A stretch of 64,000 nt of DNA, from NCBI GenBank assembly GCA_963678855.1, contig OY787448.1, positions 496,001-560,000 on the forward strand, in the 5' to 3' direction. The position numbers and the translations under genes are program-made. The notes below the pieces were generated by a model that made no database searches, was not told the DNA's origin, and worked only from the letters and a program-made list of their open reading frames with translations. Below, in pieces: positions 42,701 to 50,538 of this stretch. The stretch comes from F22 sp963678855 (GTDB lineage Bacteria; Bacteroidota; Bacteroidia; Bacteroidales; Bacteroidaceae). Each line of letters starts with the position of its first letter. Position 1 is the stretch's first letter.

Positions 42701-42851
42701 TGCATTATGGATGCCAATGGGGGCAGTTATTTGCTTCGGTACTATTATTTCTATGGTACTATGTGTGACATTGCTTCCTTTAATGTACTACGTGATATTC
42801 CAAAACGCTAAAGTCAAATCAAATAAAGAGGTGCAGCTTGTAAAAGCTTAA
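39714..42851 (+). CDS. RND multidrug efflux permease (AcrB family)
   Basis: This 1045-aa inner-membrane transporter has twelve expected membrane helices and two large periplasmic loops, and would export drugs or other small molecules with proton influx. TM4 reads GMIVDNSIIVID, where AcrB has the proton-relay DD pair; only the first Asp is kept. TM10 reads GCIVRNAILIFEHAE, with Arg at the position of the AcrB Lys940. Both are atypical relay residues, seen together, so the relay may be altered. It lies between its adaptor and a TolC-like gene. Confidence 0.93.
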   Translation: MGKRKSLGLIESGMRYYKIMLLLTVAFVGIGIYALLYMPKQEFPPITVRQGLIVGVYPGATAEEVEEQVAKPLEKFLFTYEDINKHKTYTMSQDGICYTMVELKDEVNDKDRVWSKIKLGVNNTLKPSLSPGVLAVIVNDNFGETSALLITLQSHEKTYRELEDYLDVLEGKLRRIESVSNLRRYGLQQERIGVYIDKQKLNSYNVSYLQVMQSLQLQGLTTISGTVDGESEDLPIHVTGGMETEQRIADQVILAIPGQQTVRLKDVATICREYPEPDSYIQNNDTPCILLSLEMVEGENIVGYGEEVDEVLAEFREDLPASIQIERIADSPKVVNDSVTSFVGDLFTSIGVVIFVLMLLFPFRSAIVSATSIPISIFVSIAVMYFSGIPLNTVTLAGLIVVLGMIVDNSIIVIDAYLANLDKGMSRWHAAVFSAKEYLWGIFLATACICSIFYPLLLTMKGIFHDFLEDFPNTLTISLMTSLLVATMIIPFMEFVLIRKGLVKREEERMAKNGGKKKKTILTYVNDGYAWLLGVCFRAPKFSLMTGVGIVCLGGVMLSTIPVRMFPFADRDQFAVEIYLPQGSTLDETAQVCDSLSLILQQDKRVKSVTKFVGCASPRFQTSYAPNIPSKHYAQFIVNTTSIEDNQTLLAEYTDKYADYFPNAYVRFKELDYQKVAIPIEVRYYGDNIDSLMRCADTLVTHMRQMSDIAWVHTNYEEMRPTVKVELDAVKASRLGLNKSLAELQIAAMQEGISAGTMWEEDYPMDIHIEQAHNGKETVTELADSYLATAIPTVRVPLRQVASIGPSWSYGQIVRRNGVRSISVFANVKYHVNQSNAFADVLKLHDNYVAPIMPHGVKMDVGGSIENDAEVTIPIAQGMSISVLIIFIMLLINFKKISLALAALSSILLCILGAAIGLKLFGLDFGITSILGIISLMGCIVRNAILIFEHAEEKRLVQKWSARDAAYDAGTRRMLPIFLTSATTGVGVIPMIISQSALWMPMGAVICFGTIISMVLCVTLLPLMYYVIFQNAKVKSNKEVQLVKA

Positions 42852-42913
42852 CCGCTCTATTTATCACTTGCTTTACACATGAAGCAAGTGATAGATACTA
42901 AACAATAGAAAGT

Positions 42914-44224
42914 ATGAAAAAAATATATCAATGGTTGGTGTGTGGGGTGATGCTAGGAGCGACTCCTAGCTATGCTCAGAATGCAGCTGATACTAAGTTT
43001 TCTTTGGAGCAATGTATCTCCCTTGCGGTAAAACACAATTACACACTAGACAACGCGCGAAAGGATAAGACTATCGCGCACTACAGAAAGCTGGAAGCTA
43101 AAACCAACTATTTCCCGACAGTATCGGCTGGTGCTGCTGTGTTTCAATCGCAGCACCCTGTACTAGAAGGTACGGTAGAAGTGCCTATCCCAGATATGCC
43201 TGGGATGCCTGTAGCTATGCTTAAGAAGGGATACTATGGTAGTGTGACGGCTATTCAACCTCTTTACATGGGTGGTCGCATCATCAAGGGCAATCAATTG
43301 GCCAAGGTGGGTGAAGAGGCAAGTAATCTGCAACTGGCTCGCACTGAAAAGCAAGTGCGTGAAACAACTGAAGCTTATTATTGGCGAGTAGTCAATCTGC
43401 TTGAAAAGCGTAAGACATTGGTCTCACAACAAGTGCTATTGAAGCAACTACAACATGATGTGGCTTTGGCTGTAAAAGTGGGCGTAACCAATAGAAACGA
43501 CTTACTTCGTGTGGAGCTACAGCAACAAAGATTGGCTAGTGGCTTGATTACAGTAGATCATGGCATAGATATCAGTCGTCGGGCTTTGGCACAATTTATC
43601 GGTGTGGCAAAAAGCGGTGAGGATTTTCAAGTGGATGTCCAACCTTTTCCTAGCATTGAAGAACCGAATATGTATTTTATCGCTCCTACAGAAGCGGTCC
43701 GTGTACGAGAAGGATTTGCTTTGCTAAACAAACAGGTGAAAGCTAGCGAACTAGAAAAGCGCATGGAACTGGGTAGATTACTTCCTCAAGTAGCTATCGG
43801 TGCTAGTGTATCGCAATTTAGCTTGCTAGACGAAACAGACCGCAACTCGACTGTCTTTGCCACACTGCAAGTGCCATTGACAGACTGGTGGAGTGGTAGC
43901 CATGCTATCAAACAAAAAAAACTGGCTGTGGATAAGGCAAAGAATGACCTTAAGAATGGTCGTGAGCTGATGGAGCTAGAAATTGCTCAAACGTGGAATG
44001 CGCTGACTGAAGCGTATGACCAAGTACAGGTGGCTAAGCAATCTATCTTGAGCAGTAAAGAGAATCTACGCTTAAATACGGACACATATCAGGCGGGCAC
44101 AACGACTATGGCGGATCTTCTGGATGCGCAAATGCTTCTTCAAGAGAGTGAAGATCAACTCACTGAAGCGAGCACGCAGTATATGGTGGCGTTGGCTAAG
44201 TACAAACGTATCACTGGTCAATAA
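42914..44224 (+). CDS. TolC-family outer-membrane efflux channel
   Basis: The 436-aa protein has a signal peptide (to about residue 21, SYA-QN) and the two-fold helical hairpin repeats of TolC/OMF proteins (FSLEQCISLAVKHNYTLDNA; TYQAGTTTMADLLDAQMLLQ near the end). It would trimerise as the outer-membrane duct for the pump encoded just upstream (62-bp gap). The transcript ends at a strong terminator. Confidence 0.94.
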   Translation: MKKIYQWLVCGVMLGATPSYAQNAADTKFSLEQCISLAVKHNYTLDNARKDKTIAHYRKLEAKTNYFPTVSAGAAVFQSQHPVLEGTVEVPIPDMPGMPVAMLKKGYYGSVTAIQPLYMGGRIIKGNQLAKVGEEASNLQLARTEKQVRETTEAYYWRVVNLLEKRKTLVSQQVLLKQLQHDVALAVKVGVTNRNDLLRVELQQQRLASGLITVDHGIDISRRALAQFIGVAKSGEDFQVDVQPFPSIEEPNMYFIAPTEAVRVREGFALLNKQVKASELEKRMELGRLLPQVAIGASVSQFSLLDETDRNSTVFATLQVPLTDWWSGSHAIKQKKLAVDKAKNDLKNGRELMELEIAQTWNALTEAYDQVQVAKQSILSSKENLRLNTDTYQAGTTTMADLLDAQMLLQESEDQLTEASTQYMVALAKYKRITGQ

Positions 44225-44283
44225 TTGACTGGCTAAAGGAAAAACAATAATAGGCAAGTTTGTCTGTATTGATTTATAAGGAT

Positions 44284-44316
44284 GAGAGGATGGGCCGTGA
44301 TGGCCCATCCTCTCTT
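44284..44316. terminator. Bidirectional terminator after tolC
   Basis: GAGAGGATGGGCC (44284-44296) and GGCCCATCCTCTC (44302-44314) form a perfect 13-bp stem with a 5-nt loop. It separates the convergent efflux operon and the YiiX-like gene. Confidence 0.9.
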
Positions 44317-44344
44317 AGTATATAAGGTGTTGTGTGTCTTTTAT

Positions 44345-45007
44345 CTACTTATTAAATGTGTGCTGTGTTATTTCAGAAAGTTGTTTGGTACGCAGTAAAT
44401 CACTAGGCATAATAAAGTCCCCTGTAAATGTGGGTAGCTTCAAATGTGTGAAATGTCCGGCTGTAAGATCTATACCTATAGCCATATAAAGCTTGTAGAT
44501 AAACTCAGTGCAATATAGTTTGTCGTTATTCAAATCAAAGTCATGGTCAAAAAGAGGAGGATGCAAGTTATATTGGATCGCTTCATTTTTGAGGGCTGTC
44601 ACCTGTGTTTTAGTCAATGTAAAACGCTGTAGACTGAAAGCAACTGCTTTATCGTGTGCAAGGTAGTCCTGCAAAGGCTCTATTTTAAGGCGTTCTTCTT
44701 CTCCACGATAATCGGTTTCGCCTGGGACAGCATGAATCACAAACCAGCCACAAGTATCTCGAAAAACGACACCCACATGAGAATACACGCTATGTTTATC
44801 TCCTATATCTACTAAGTGACTCACCAGACTCTCTCCTTTGCGAAATAGAAGATCGCCTTGTGCCAACTTGCTGCTAAGAGTTGTTATAGCATGCTCGCGT
44901 TCCAAAGCATCTTCTATAGAAGGCACTTTGGAACGCGATGATTGACAGCTTGTTATACTCCATAAAAGAAGTATAGACAAACTTATTTGGACATAATAGC
45001 GTACCAC
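44345..45007 (-). CDS. YiiX-like permuted papain-fold lipoprotein hydrolase
   Basis: The 220-aa protein has a lipoprotein signal ending in ITSC (about C21). It matches the YiiX/C92 branch of NlpC/P60-like enzymes: GDLLFRKGESLVSHLVD, the catalytic His in YSHVGVVF, and the catalytic Cys in KLYCTEFIYKLY. These are thought to cleave amide or lipid-linked bonds in the envelope; the substrate is unknown. Its start overlaps the end of the DUF4878 gene by 25 bp, so translation is coupled. Confidence 0.88.
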   Translation of the reverse strand: MVRYYVQISLSILLLWSITSCQSSRSKVPSIEDALEREHAITTLSSKLAQGDLLFRKGESLVSHLVDIGDKHSVYSHVGVVFRDTCGWFVIHAVPGETDYRGEEERLKIEPLQDYLAHDKAVAFSLQRFTLTKTQVTALKNEAIQYNLHPPLFDHDFDLNNDKLYCTEFIYKLYMAIGIDLTAGHFTHLKLPTFTGDFIMPSDLLRTKQLSEITQHTFNK

Positions 45008-45390
45008 TTATTTTCGATTTTGGCCATCTTGTATGTTTCAGTTTTTTCGTCGACATTTTCGTAAGCCATTTTCAACTTGACTGTTGCTGTATTTCCATCT
45101 TCGGAGATTTCTTCACTGATAACATCACACGATACAAGTTTGCCATTCTTTTTAATAGCCTTAGCTATCTTTTCACTTTCGAATAGAGCTTTAAACTCAT
45201 TCTTTTGTGCATCTGTAAGTGCTGCATTTTCTGAACTAGCCATATGATTAACCACATATTCAAAATCACCATCGCTCATGGCTTTAACCATAGACTTAGC
45301 TGCATCTGCTGGACCAGCACCAGCACCACAAGAACTCAACACAAATAGGATAGTAGCTAAAAAGCTAAATAAGACACTTTTCTTCATCAC
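44983..45390 (-). CDS. DUF4878 lipoprotein
   Basis: The 135-aa protein has a lipoprotein signal (VLSSC, C21), then a small alpha+beta domain: PADAAKSMVKAMSDGDFEYV followed by three to four strands ending in NKWYAIMSK. This NTF2-like DUF4878 family is common in Bacteroidetes and of unknown function. Paired and overlapping with the YiiX-like hydrolase, the two may work together at the outer membrane. It is first in the two-gene unit. Confidence 0.9.
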   Translation of the reverse strand: MMKKSVLFSFLATILFVLSSCGAGAGPADAAKSMVKAMSDGDFEYVVNHMASSENAALTDAQKNEFKALFESEKIAKAIKKNGKLVSCDVISEEISEDGNTATVKLKMAYENVDEKTETYKMAKIENKWYAIMSK

Positions 45391-45521
45391 TCTCGTTTTT
45401 AAGGTTAATTTTTCGACCCCAATATAAGCATATTATCCGAGTAGACAAAATATAAGTTTATTTTTTACAGTTTTTACCAATACACGACGTTTGTATGATT
45501 ATATAAAGAGCCTAGGAAATA

Positions 45522-45561
45522 CAAAAAAATGAGGATACAGTGAATATCACTGCATCCTCAT
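45522..45561 (-). terminator. Intrinsic terminator of guaA
   Basis: ATGAGGAT (45529-45536) pairs with ATCCTCAT (45554-45561), extended inside by CAGTGA/TCACTG. On the minus strand a run of seven T follows the stem. Confidence 0.9.
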
Positions 45562-45587
45562 CATATAATATCGTCTGATTATCAGGT

Positions 45588-47108
45588 TTATTCCCACTCG
45601 ATTGTTGCTGGTGGCTTAGAACTGATATCGTAGCATACGCGGTTTACTCCTTTGACCTTATTGATAATATCGTTGCTGACCTTACCCAAGAATTCATATG
45701 GCAAATGACACCAGTCGGCTGTCATACCATCTGTAGAAGCCACAGCACGTAGAGCTACAGCACGCTCATATGTACGCTCATCTCCCATTACACCTACACT
45801 TTGAATAGGGAGAAGGATGGCACCTGCTTGCCATACATCATTATATAAACCAGCATCTTTAAGTCCTTGAATAAAGATGTAATCTGCTTCTTGAAGAGTG
45901 GCCACCTTTTCTGGTGTAATATCACCCAAAATACGTACTGCTAGTCCAGGACCTGGGAATGGGTGACGAGAGATCAAGTGCTCTGGCATACCCATCTCGC
46001 GACCTACTCGACGTACTTCATCTTTAAACAAAAGACGCAATGGTTCGCATAGTTGTAGATTCATCTTCTCTGGAAGACCACCTACATTATGGTGACTCTT
46101 AATTACTGTACCTGTGATAGACAAGCTTTCGATACAGTCTGGGTAGATAGTACCTTGTGCCAACCACTTAGCGTCTGTAATCTTTTGAGCTTCTGTGTCG
46201 AATACATCGATGAAACCCGCACCGATAATCTTACGCTTCTTCTCTGGATCTGTCACGTCAGCTAGCTCACTAAAGAACTTCTTGCTAGCATCTACACCGA
46301 TTACGTTTAGACCTAATCCTTCGTAATCACGCATGACGTCTTGGAACTCGTTCTTACGTAGCATACCGTGGTCTACAAAGATACAAGTAAGATTATCGCC
46401 AATAGCTTTATGAAGCAATACAGCAGCTACTGAACTATCCACTCCACCACTAAGCCCAAGAATAACACGGTCATCACCAAGTTGTTCTTTTAGTTCGGAT
46501 ACGGTTGTTTCAACAAAGCTAGATGGAGACCAGTCTTGCTTTGCTCCACAGATGTCTACTACAAAGTTACGTAGTAGTTGTGTGCCACATGTACTATGGT
46601 ATACTTCTGGGTGAAACTGTACCCCCCATACTTTTTCGTTTTCTATTTGGAATGCTGCACATGCTACATCTTCTGTAGATGCAATCAGCTGGAAGTTATC
46701 AGGAATTTTTGTAATCGTATCACCATGGCTCATCCAGACTTGGTCATCCACGCGGATACCTTTCATCAATGGGTTGTCAGAAACCTTAGCGATGTGAGCA
46801 CGACCATATTCGCGACTCTCTGCTGGTTCTACGCTTCCACCATTTGTGTAAGCGATATACTGAGCACCATAACAGATACTCATAATAGGTAGACGACCAC
46901 GAATCTCACTTAGATCAATCTTGAAAGCTTTTTCATCATATACAGAAAAAGGAGAGCCCGAAAGAATGACACCAATTACTGACGGGTCATTGTGTGGAAA
47001 CTTGTTGTAGGGTACGATTTCACAATACGTATTGAGCTCACGCACGCGACGTGCAATAAGCTGTGTTGTCTGTGAACCGAAATCCAGAATGATAATCTTT
47101 TCTTGCAT
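45588..47108 (-). CDS. guaA: GMP synthase (glutamine-hydrolysing)
   Basis: GuaA turns XMP into GMP with glutamine and ATP. The 506-aa protein has a class I glutamine amidotransferase domain (about 1-190; nucleophile Cys in ICYGAQY, His-x-Glu in QFHPEV), an ATP-pyrophosphatase domain (LGLSGGVDSSVAAVLL) and the C-terminal dimerisation domain (IEWE end). The ATG at 47108 (MQEKIIILDFGSQ) is the conserved start; a longer frame adds ten residues without support. Monocistronic. Confidence 0.97.
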   Translation of the reverse strand: MQEKIIILDFGSQTTQLIARRVRELNTYCEIVPYNKFPHNDPSVIGVILSGSPFSVYDEKAFKIDLSEIRGRLPIMSICYGAQYIAYTNGGSVEPAESREYGRAHIAKVSDNPLMKGIRVDDQVWMSHGDTITKIPDNFQLIASTEDVACAAFQIENEKVWGVQFHPEVYHSTCGTQLLRNFVVDICGAKQDWSPSSFVETTVSELKEQLGDDRVILGLSGGVDSSVAAVLLHKAIGDNLTCIFVDHGMLRKNEFQDVMRDYEGLGLNVIGVDASKKFFSELADVTDPEKKRKIIGAGFIDVFDTEAQKITDAKWLAQGTIYPDCIESLSITGTVIKSHHNVGGLPEKMNLQLCEPLRLLFKDEVRRVGREMGMPEHLISRHPFPGPGLAVRILGDITPEKVATLQEADYIFIQGLKDAGLYNDVWQAGAILLPIQSVGVMGDERTYERAVALRAVASTDGMTADWCHLPYEFLGKVSNDIINKVKGVNRVCYDISSKPPATIEWE

Positions 47109-47167
47109 AGTTTTTGTTATAAATATGTGTATATCCACCCATATTTCAGGTAGGCTAATATGGGTTA

Positions 47168-47175
47168 CAAAGATA
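47168..47175 (-). promoter_or_regulatory. -7 element of guaA
   Basis: TATCTTTG on the minus strand, 60 bp upstream of the guaA ATG. The -33 box is not clear. Confidence 0.5.
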
Positions 47176-47266
47176 CGGAAAAAGTTCTGCTATTCCTGCA
47201 CTTGAGGAAGATTTTAATGCAAGATGTATGTATTTTTTCTTACCTTATTACTTTTCCACTTTTTTC

Positions 47267-47297
47267 TTTGTGGAATAAAATCATTTTCTTACTTTTG
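47267..47297 (+). promoter_or_regulatory. Promoter of gap
   Basis: TTTG (47267-47270), a 19-bp spacer and TACTTTTG (47290-47297). The ATG is about 105 bp downstream, so the mRNA has a long leader. Confidence 0.75.
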
Positions 47298-47303
47298 CAT
47301 CGG

Positions 47304-47342
47304 AAAAGCCAACCATAACATGTTTCGCAGCATATGGCTTTT
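47304..47342 (+). promoter_or_regulatory. Leader hairpin of gap, attenuator-like
   Basis: AAAAGCCA (47304-47311) pairs with TGGCTTTT (47335-47342), followed by more T. It sits directly at the transcript 5' end, so it could be a 5' stabiliser or a conditional terminator. Confidence 0.45.
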
Positions 47343-47402
47343 TTAATTTTGATAATAGATATACTATCTATAATTATAGAACCATTTAAAATTTATAACG
47401 AA

Positions 47403-48410
47403 ATGACTAAAGTAGGTATTAACGGATTCGGCCGTATCGGTCGCTTTGTTTTCCGCGCTGCTCAGACTCGTTCTGACATCCAAGTTGTTGCTATCAACGA
47501 CCTTTGCCCAGTAGATTATCTAGCTTACATGCTTAAGTATGACACTATGCACGGTATCTTCGATGGTACTATCGAAGCTGACGTTGAAAACTCAACTCTT
47601 ATCGTAAACGGTAACCCTATCCGTGTAACTGCTGAGCGCAACCCAGCTGACCTTAAGTGGGATGCAGTTGAAGCTGAGTACGTAGTAGAGGCTACAGGTC
47701 TATTCCTTACAGAAGAAAAGGCTCAAGGTCACATCGCTGCAGGTGCTAAGTACGTAGTTATGTCTGCTCCTTCTAAGGACGCAACTCCTATGTTCGTATG
47801 CGGTGTTAACCACACTGAATATGTTAAGGGTACACAATTCGTATCTAACGCATCTTGTACTACTAACTGTCTAGCTCCAATCGCTAAGGTATTGAATGAC
47901 ACATTCGGTATCGAAACAGGTTTGATGACAACAGTTCACGCTACAACTGCAACTCAAAAGACAGTTGACGGTCCATCTATGAAGGACTGGAGAGGTGGTC
48001 GTGCTGCTGCTGGTAACATCATCCCTTCTTCTACTGGTGCTGCTAAGGCTGTAGGTAAAGTTATTCCTGAGCTTAACGGTAAGCTTACAGGTATGGCATT
48101 CCGCGTTCCAACTCTAGACGTATCTGTAGTTGACTTGACAGTTAACTTGAAGAAAGCGGCTACTTACGAAGAAATCTGTGCAGCTATGAAGTCTGCTTCA
48201 GAAAACGAATTGAAGGGTATCCTTGGTTACACTGAAGACGCAGTAGTTTCTTCTGACTTCCTAGGTGACGCTCGTACTTCTATCTTCGACGCTAAAGCTG
48301 GTATCGCTCTAACTGACAACTTCGTTAAGGTTGTATCTTGGTATGACAACGAAATCGGTTACTCTAACAAGGTTCTTGACCTTGTAGCTTACATGGCTTC
48401 TGTAAACTAA
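47403..48410 (+). CDS. gap: Glyceraldehyde-3-phosphate dehydrogenase
   Basis: This glycolytic enzyme oxidises glyceraldehyde-3-phosphate with NAD and phosphate. The 335-aa length is standard; the active-site Cys lies in SNASCTTNCLAP and the NAD loop is NGFGRIGR (start of chain). The codon choice is strongly biased (many AAC, GGT, GCT, TCT), unlike most neighbours, as expected for a highly expressed gene. I use the ATG at 47403, where the conserved MTKVGINGFGRIG begins. Confidence 0.98.
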   Translation: MTKVGINGFGRIGRFVFRAAQTRSDIQVVAINDLCPVDYLAYMLKYDTMHGIFDGTIEADVENSTLIVNGNPIRVTAERNPADLKWDAVEAEYVVEATGLFLTEEKAQGHIAAGAKYVVMSAPSKDATPMFVCGVNHTEYVKGTQFVSNASCTTNCLAPIAKVLNDTFGIETGLMTTVHATTATQKTVDGPSMKDWRGGRAAAGNIIPSSTGAAKAVGKVIPELNGKLTGMAFRVPTLDVSVVDLTVNLKKAATYEEICAAMKSASENELKGILGYTEDAVVSSDFLGDARTSIFDAKAGIALTDNFVKVVSWYDNEIGYSNKVLDLVAYMASVN

Positions 48411-48474
48411 TCAACCCGATTAGACTTACATAGCAATTAGCTAATAGAAGTAGTTACTTACGTAACAACACATA

Positions 48475-48505
48475 AAGAGGGCTGCCTATTTTGGGTGGCC
48501 CTCTT
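48475..48505 (+). terminator. Intrinsic terminator of gap
   Basis: AAGAGGGC (48475-48482) pairs with GCCCTCTT (48498-48505); two G-T pairs and CC/GG lengthen the stem to about 12 bp. Confidence 0.85.
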
Positions 48506-48530
48506 CGTATATAATAATACCTGGCTATAA

Positions 48531-48562
48531 TTTGCATAAATCGGGAAAAGCATGTAGTTTTG
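48531..48562 (+). promoter_or_regulatory. Promoter of the lipid kinase gene; nearly leaderless
   Basis: TTTG (48531-48534), 20 bp, TAGTTTTG (48555-48562). The ATG is at 48570, 7 bp beyond the -7 box, so the transcript should begin at or within a few bases of the start codon. Confidence 0.72.
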
Positions 48563-48569
48563 CATCCGT

Positions 48570-49448
48570 ATGGAAGAAATTCATTTTATCATTAACCCAC
48601 ATGCTGGGACGCAACAAAAGCGTAATATAGTACACTTGATTGAGCAACAGGCAGACACCATGCCCTACTCACCTCATATTATCTTCACACGCAAGGCGGG
48701 TGAAGCTACAAAACTTGCACGTATCGCCGTAGAAAGAGGAGTTAAACGTGTCGTTGCTGTCGGTGGAGATGGCACTATCAACGAAGTAGCACAAGCTTTA
48801 ATAGGGACAGATACTGCTCTAGGCATTATCCCAGCAGGATCGGGCAATGGTCTAGCTAGACATTTGCAGATTCCTTTGGAAACACGCAAGGCACTAAAAA
48901 TAGCTCTTGAAGAATCGCCTCGCTGGATAGATACAGCAGAAGTAAACGACTCGCCTTATTTTTGTAGCTGTGGTGCAGGATTTGATGCTTTAATCAGCTG
49001 GAAATTTGCTCAAAGAGATACACGGGGGTTCAACACATACGTAGATGAGGTTATCAAGAATGTACCGTCTTATAAAAGCGAGAAGTACACCATTGAAATT
49101 GACGGTGAGACAATAGAGCGTGAAGCTTTTATTGTTGCTGTCAACAATGCATCTCAGTATGGAAACAATGCATATATCGCTCCACAAGCTAGCTGCAGCG
49201 ATGGACTTCTAGATATAACTATAGTACACCCTTTTCAGGTACAGGATCTTCCCGGACTTGGATTGCAACTCTTCAACAAGACGCTAAATCAAAATCATCG
49301 TGTAGAAACCTTCCAAGGTACATCAATACGAATCACTAGAAGCAAAGAAGCTCCTATACATGTAGACGGCGAAGCACGCCTTATGCCCGCAACAGTAGAA
49401 TGTAAAATACGACCTAAAAGCTTACAGGTGCTGACAAAGTCAAAATAA
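48570..49448 (+). CDS. Diacylglycerol/lipid kinase family protein (YegS/BmrU-like)
   Basis: The 292-aa protein phosphorylates lipids such as diacylglycerol, probably at the inner face of the membrane. It has the kinase N-terminal half with FIINPHAGTQ, VGGDGTINEVAQAL and GIIPAGSGNGLARHL, and the C-terminal beta half with APQASCSDGLLDI and the late IHVDGE. Length is typical. It is monocistronic and converges on rnz through a shared terminator. Confidence 0.92.
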   Translation: MEEIHFIINPHAGTQQKRNIVHLIEQQADTMPYSPHIIFTRKAGEATKLARIAVERGVKRVVAVGGDGTINEVAQALIGTDTALGIIPAGSGNGLARHLQIPLETRKALKIALEESPRWIDTAEVNDSPYFCSCGAGFDALISWKFAQRDTRGFNTYVDEVIKNVPSYKSEKYTIEIDGETIEREAFIVAVNNASQYGNNAYIAPQASCSDGLLDITIVHPFQVQDLPGLGLQLFNKTLNQNHRVETFQGTSIRITRSKEAPIHVDGEARLMPATVECKIRPKSLQVLTKSK

Positions 49449-49461
49449 AAGACATCAAAAA

Positions 49462-49500
49462 AAATGGTGATGCAGGTCCACTAGACCTGTATCACCATTT
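49462..49500. terminator. Bidirectional terminator overlapping the 3' end of rnz
   Basis: AAATGGTGATGCAGGTC (49462-49478) pairs with 49484-49500, 17 positions with one mismatch, around a 5-nt loop. The rnz stop codon (49481-49483) lies in the loop. Confidence 0.92.
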
Positions 49501-50395
49501 CTTCATTTGCTAGCTCTGTATTATTAAATACTGCCTTAGCTTCATCCAGCACGACACTCTCATCGTGATATCTTGCCGACAAATGCCCGATAATCAATTT
49601 CTTACAGTTGGCAGCCTTGGCTATCATTCCTGCTTGCATGGCTGTACTATGCTGTGTAACTACAGCTCTAGCTAATCGGTCTTGCAAGAAAGTGGCTTCA
49701 TGATATATACAATCTACACCCTGCACTTGCTCAGTGATGTCTGGCTTATAAGCCGTATCACTAATATAAGCATAACTACGCACAGGCTTCATGGGTAAAG
49801 TCAAGTCGCTATTGGAAATAATTGTTCCGTCGGGAGTCTCATAATCTTGTCCAGCTTTAATCGCATGGATTGCATACACTGGCAAATCATACATATCTTT
49901 CGCTTTAGGATTTAAACGATACTTTGTAGCCTTCTCCCTAAAAACAAACCCACAACATGGCATGCGGTGTTTCAAAGGCACTGTTTCTACTCGCAAAGAG
50001 CGGTCTTCATATAATATTTCACTACGACGTGCCGAAAATGGATGAACCTTGACTTTGAAACTAAGACCATCACAAAAGAATGCTAGTTGTGGCTTTAACA
50101 ACTCAGGAAGTGGATTGGGACCATAGATATGCAAATCTGCTGTTCTTCCCAAAAGACCAAGAGTAGATATAAGTCCTATCAAACCAAAACAATGATCACC
50201 ATGTAAGTGGGAGATAAAAATATGATTCAATCGCTTAAAATGTAAGTGACTACGGCGAAAATGTACCTGCGCCCCTTCTCCACAATCGACCATAAACAAC
50301 TTATCTCTAACATCGACGACTTGACAGCTGGCATTGTGACGTGTGGTCGGTTTTGCCGAACCACATCCTAATATATGAACTTCGAATTTTTGCAC
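49481..50395 (-). CDS. rnz: Ribonuclease Z
   Basis: RNase Z cuts tRNA precursors after the discriminator base. The 304-aa protein is the short bacterial form, with LGCGSAKPT at the N-terminus, the metal motif SHLHGDHCFG (about residues 60-69), and the later ISDTAY and GHLSARYHD ligands. The last codons and stop form part of the shared terminator hairpin. Confidence 0.95.
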   Translation of the reverse strand: MQKFEVHILGCGSAKPTTRHNASCQVVDVRDKLFMVDCGEGAQVHFRRSHLHFKRLNHIFISHLHGDHCFGLIGLISTLGLLGRTADLHIYGPNPLPELLKPQLAFFCDGLSFKVKVHPFSARRSEILYEDRSLRVETVPLKHRMPCCGFVFREKATKYRLNPKAKDMYDLPVYAIHAIKAGQDYETPDGTIISNSDLTLPMKPVRSYAYISDTAYKPDITEQVQGVDCIYHEATFLQDRLARAVVTQHSTAMQAGMIAKAANCKKLIIGHLSARYHDESVVLDEAKAVFNNTELANEEMVIQV

Positions 50396-50479
50396 TTAAA
50401 ATCTACTTTAGTATTACTTACTGGATGCAAGATACTCAAAATCTAGTACACCCACAAATTATCATGTCATGATATACAA

Positions 50480-50507
50480 AAAGGGAGCTCCTGAAGGAAC
50501 TCCCTTT
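50480..50507 (-). terminator. Intrinsic terminator of rpsA
   Basis: AAAGGGAG (50480-50487) and CTCCCTTT (50500-50507) with an inner TCC/GGA. On the minus strand a T run follows. Confidence 0.88.
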
Positions 50508-50538
50508 AATTTTATGTAACTACTTGAGTTAGCAATGA

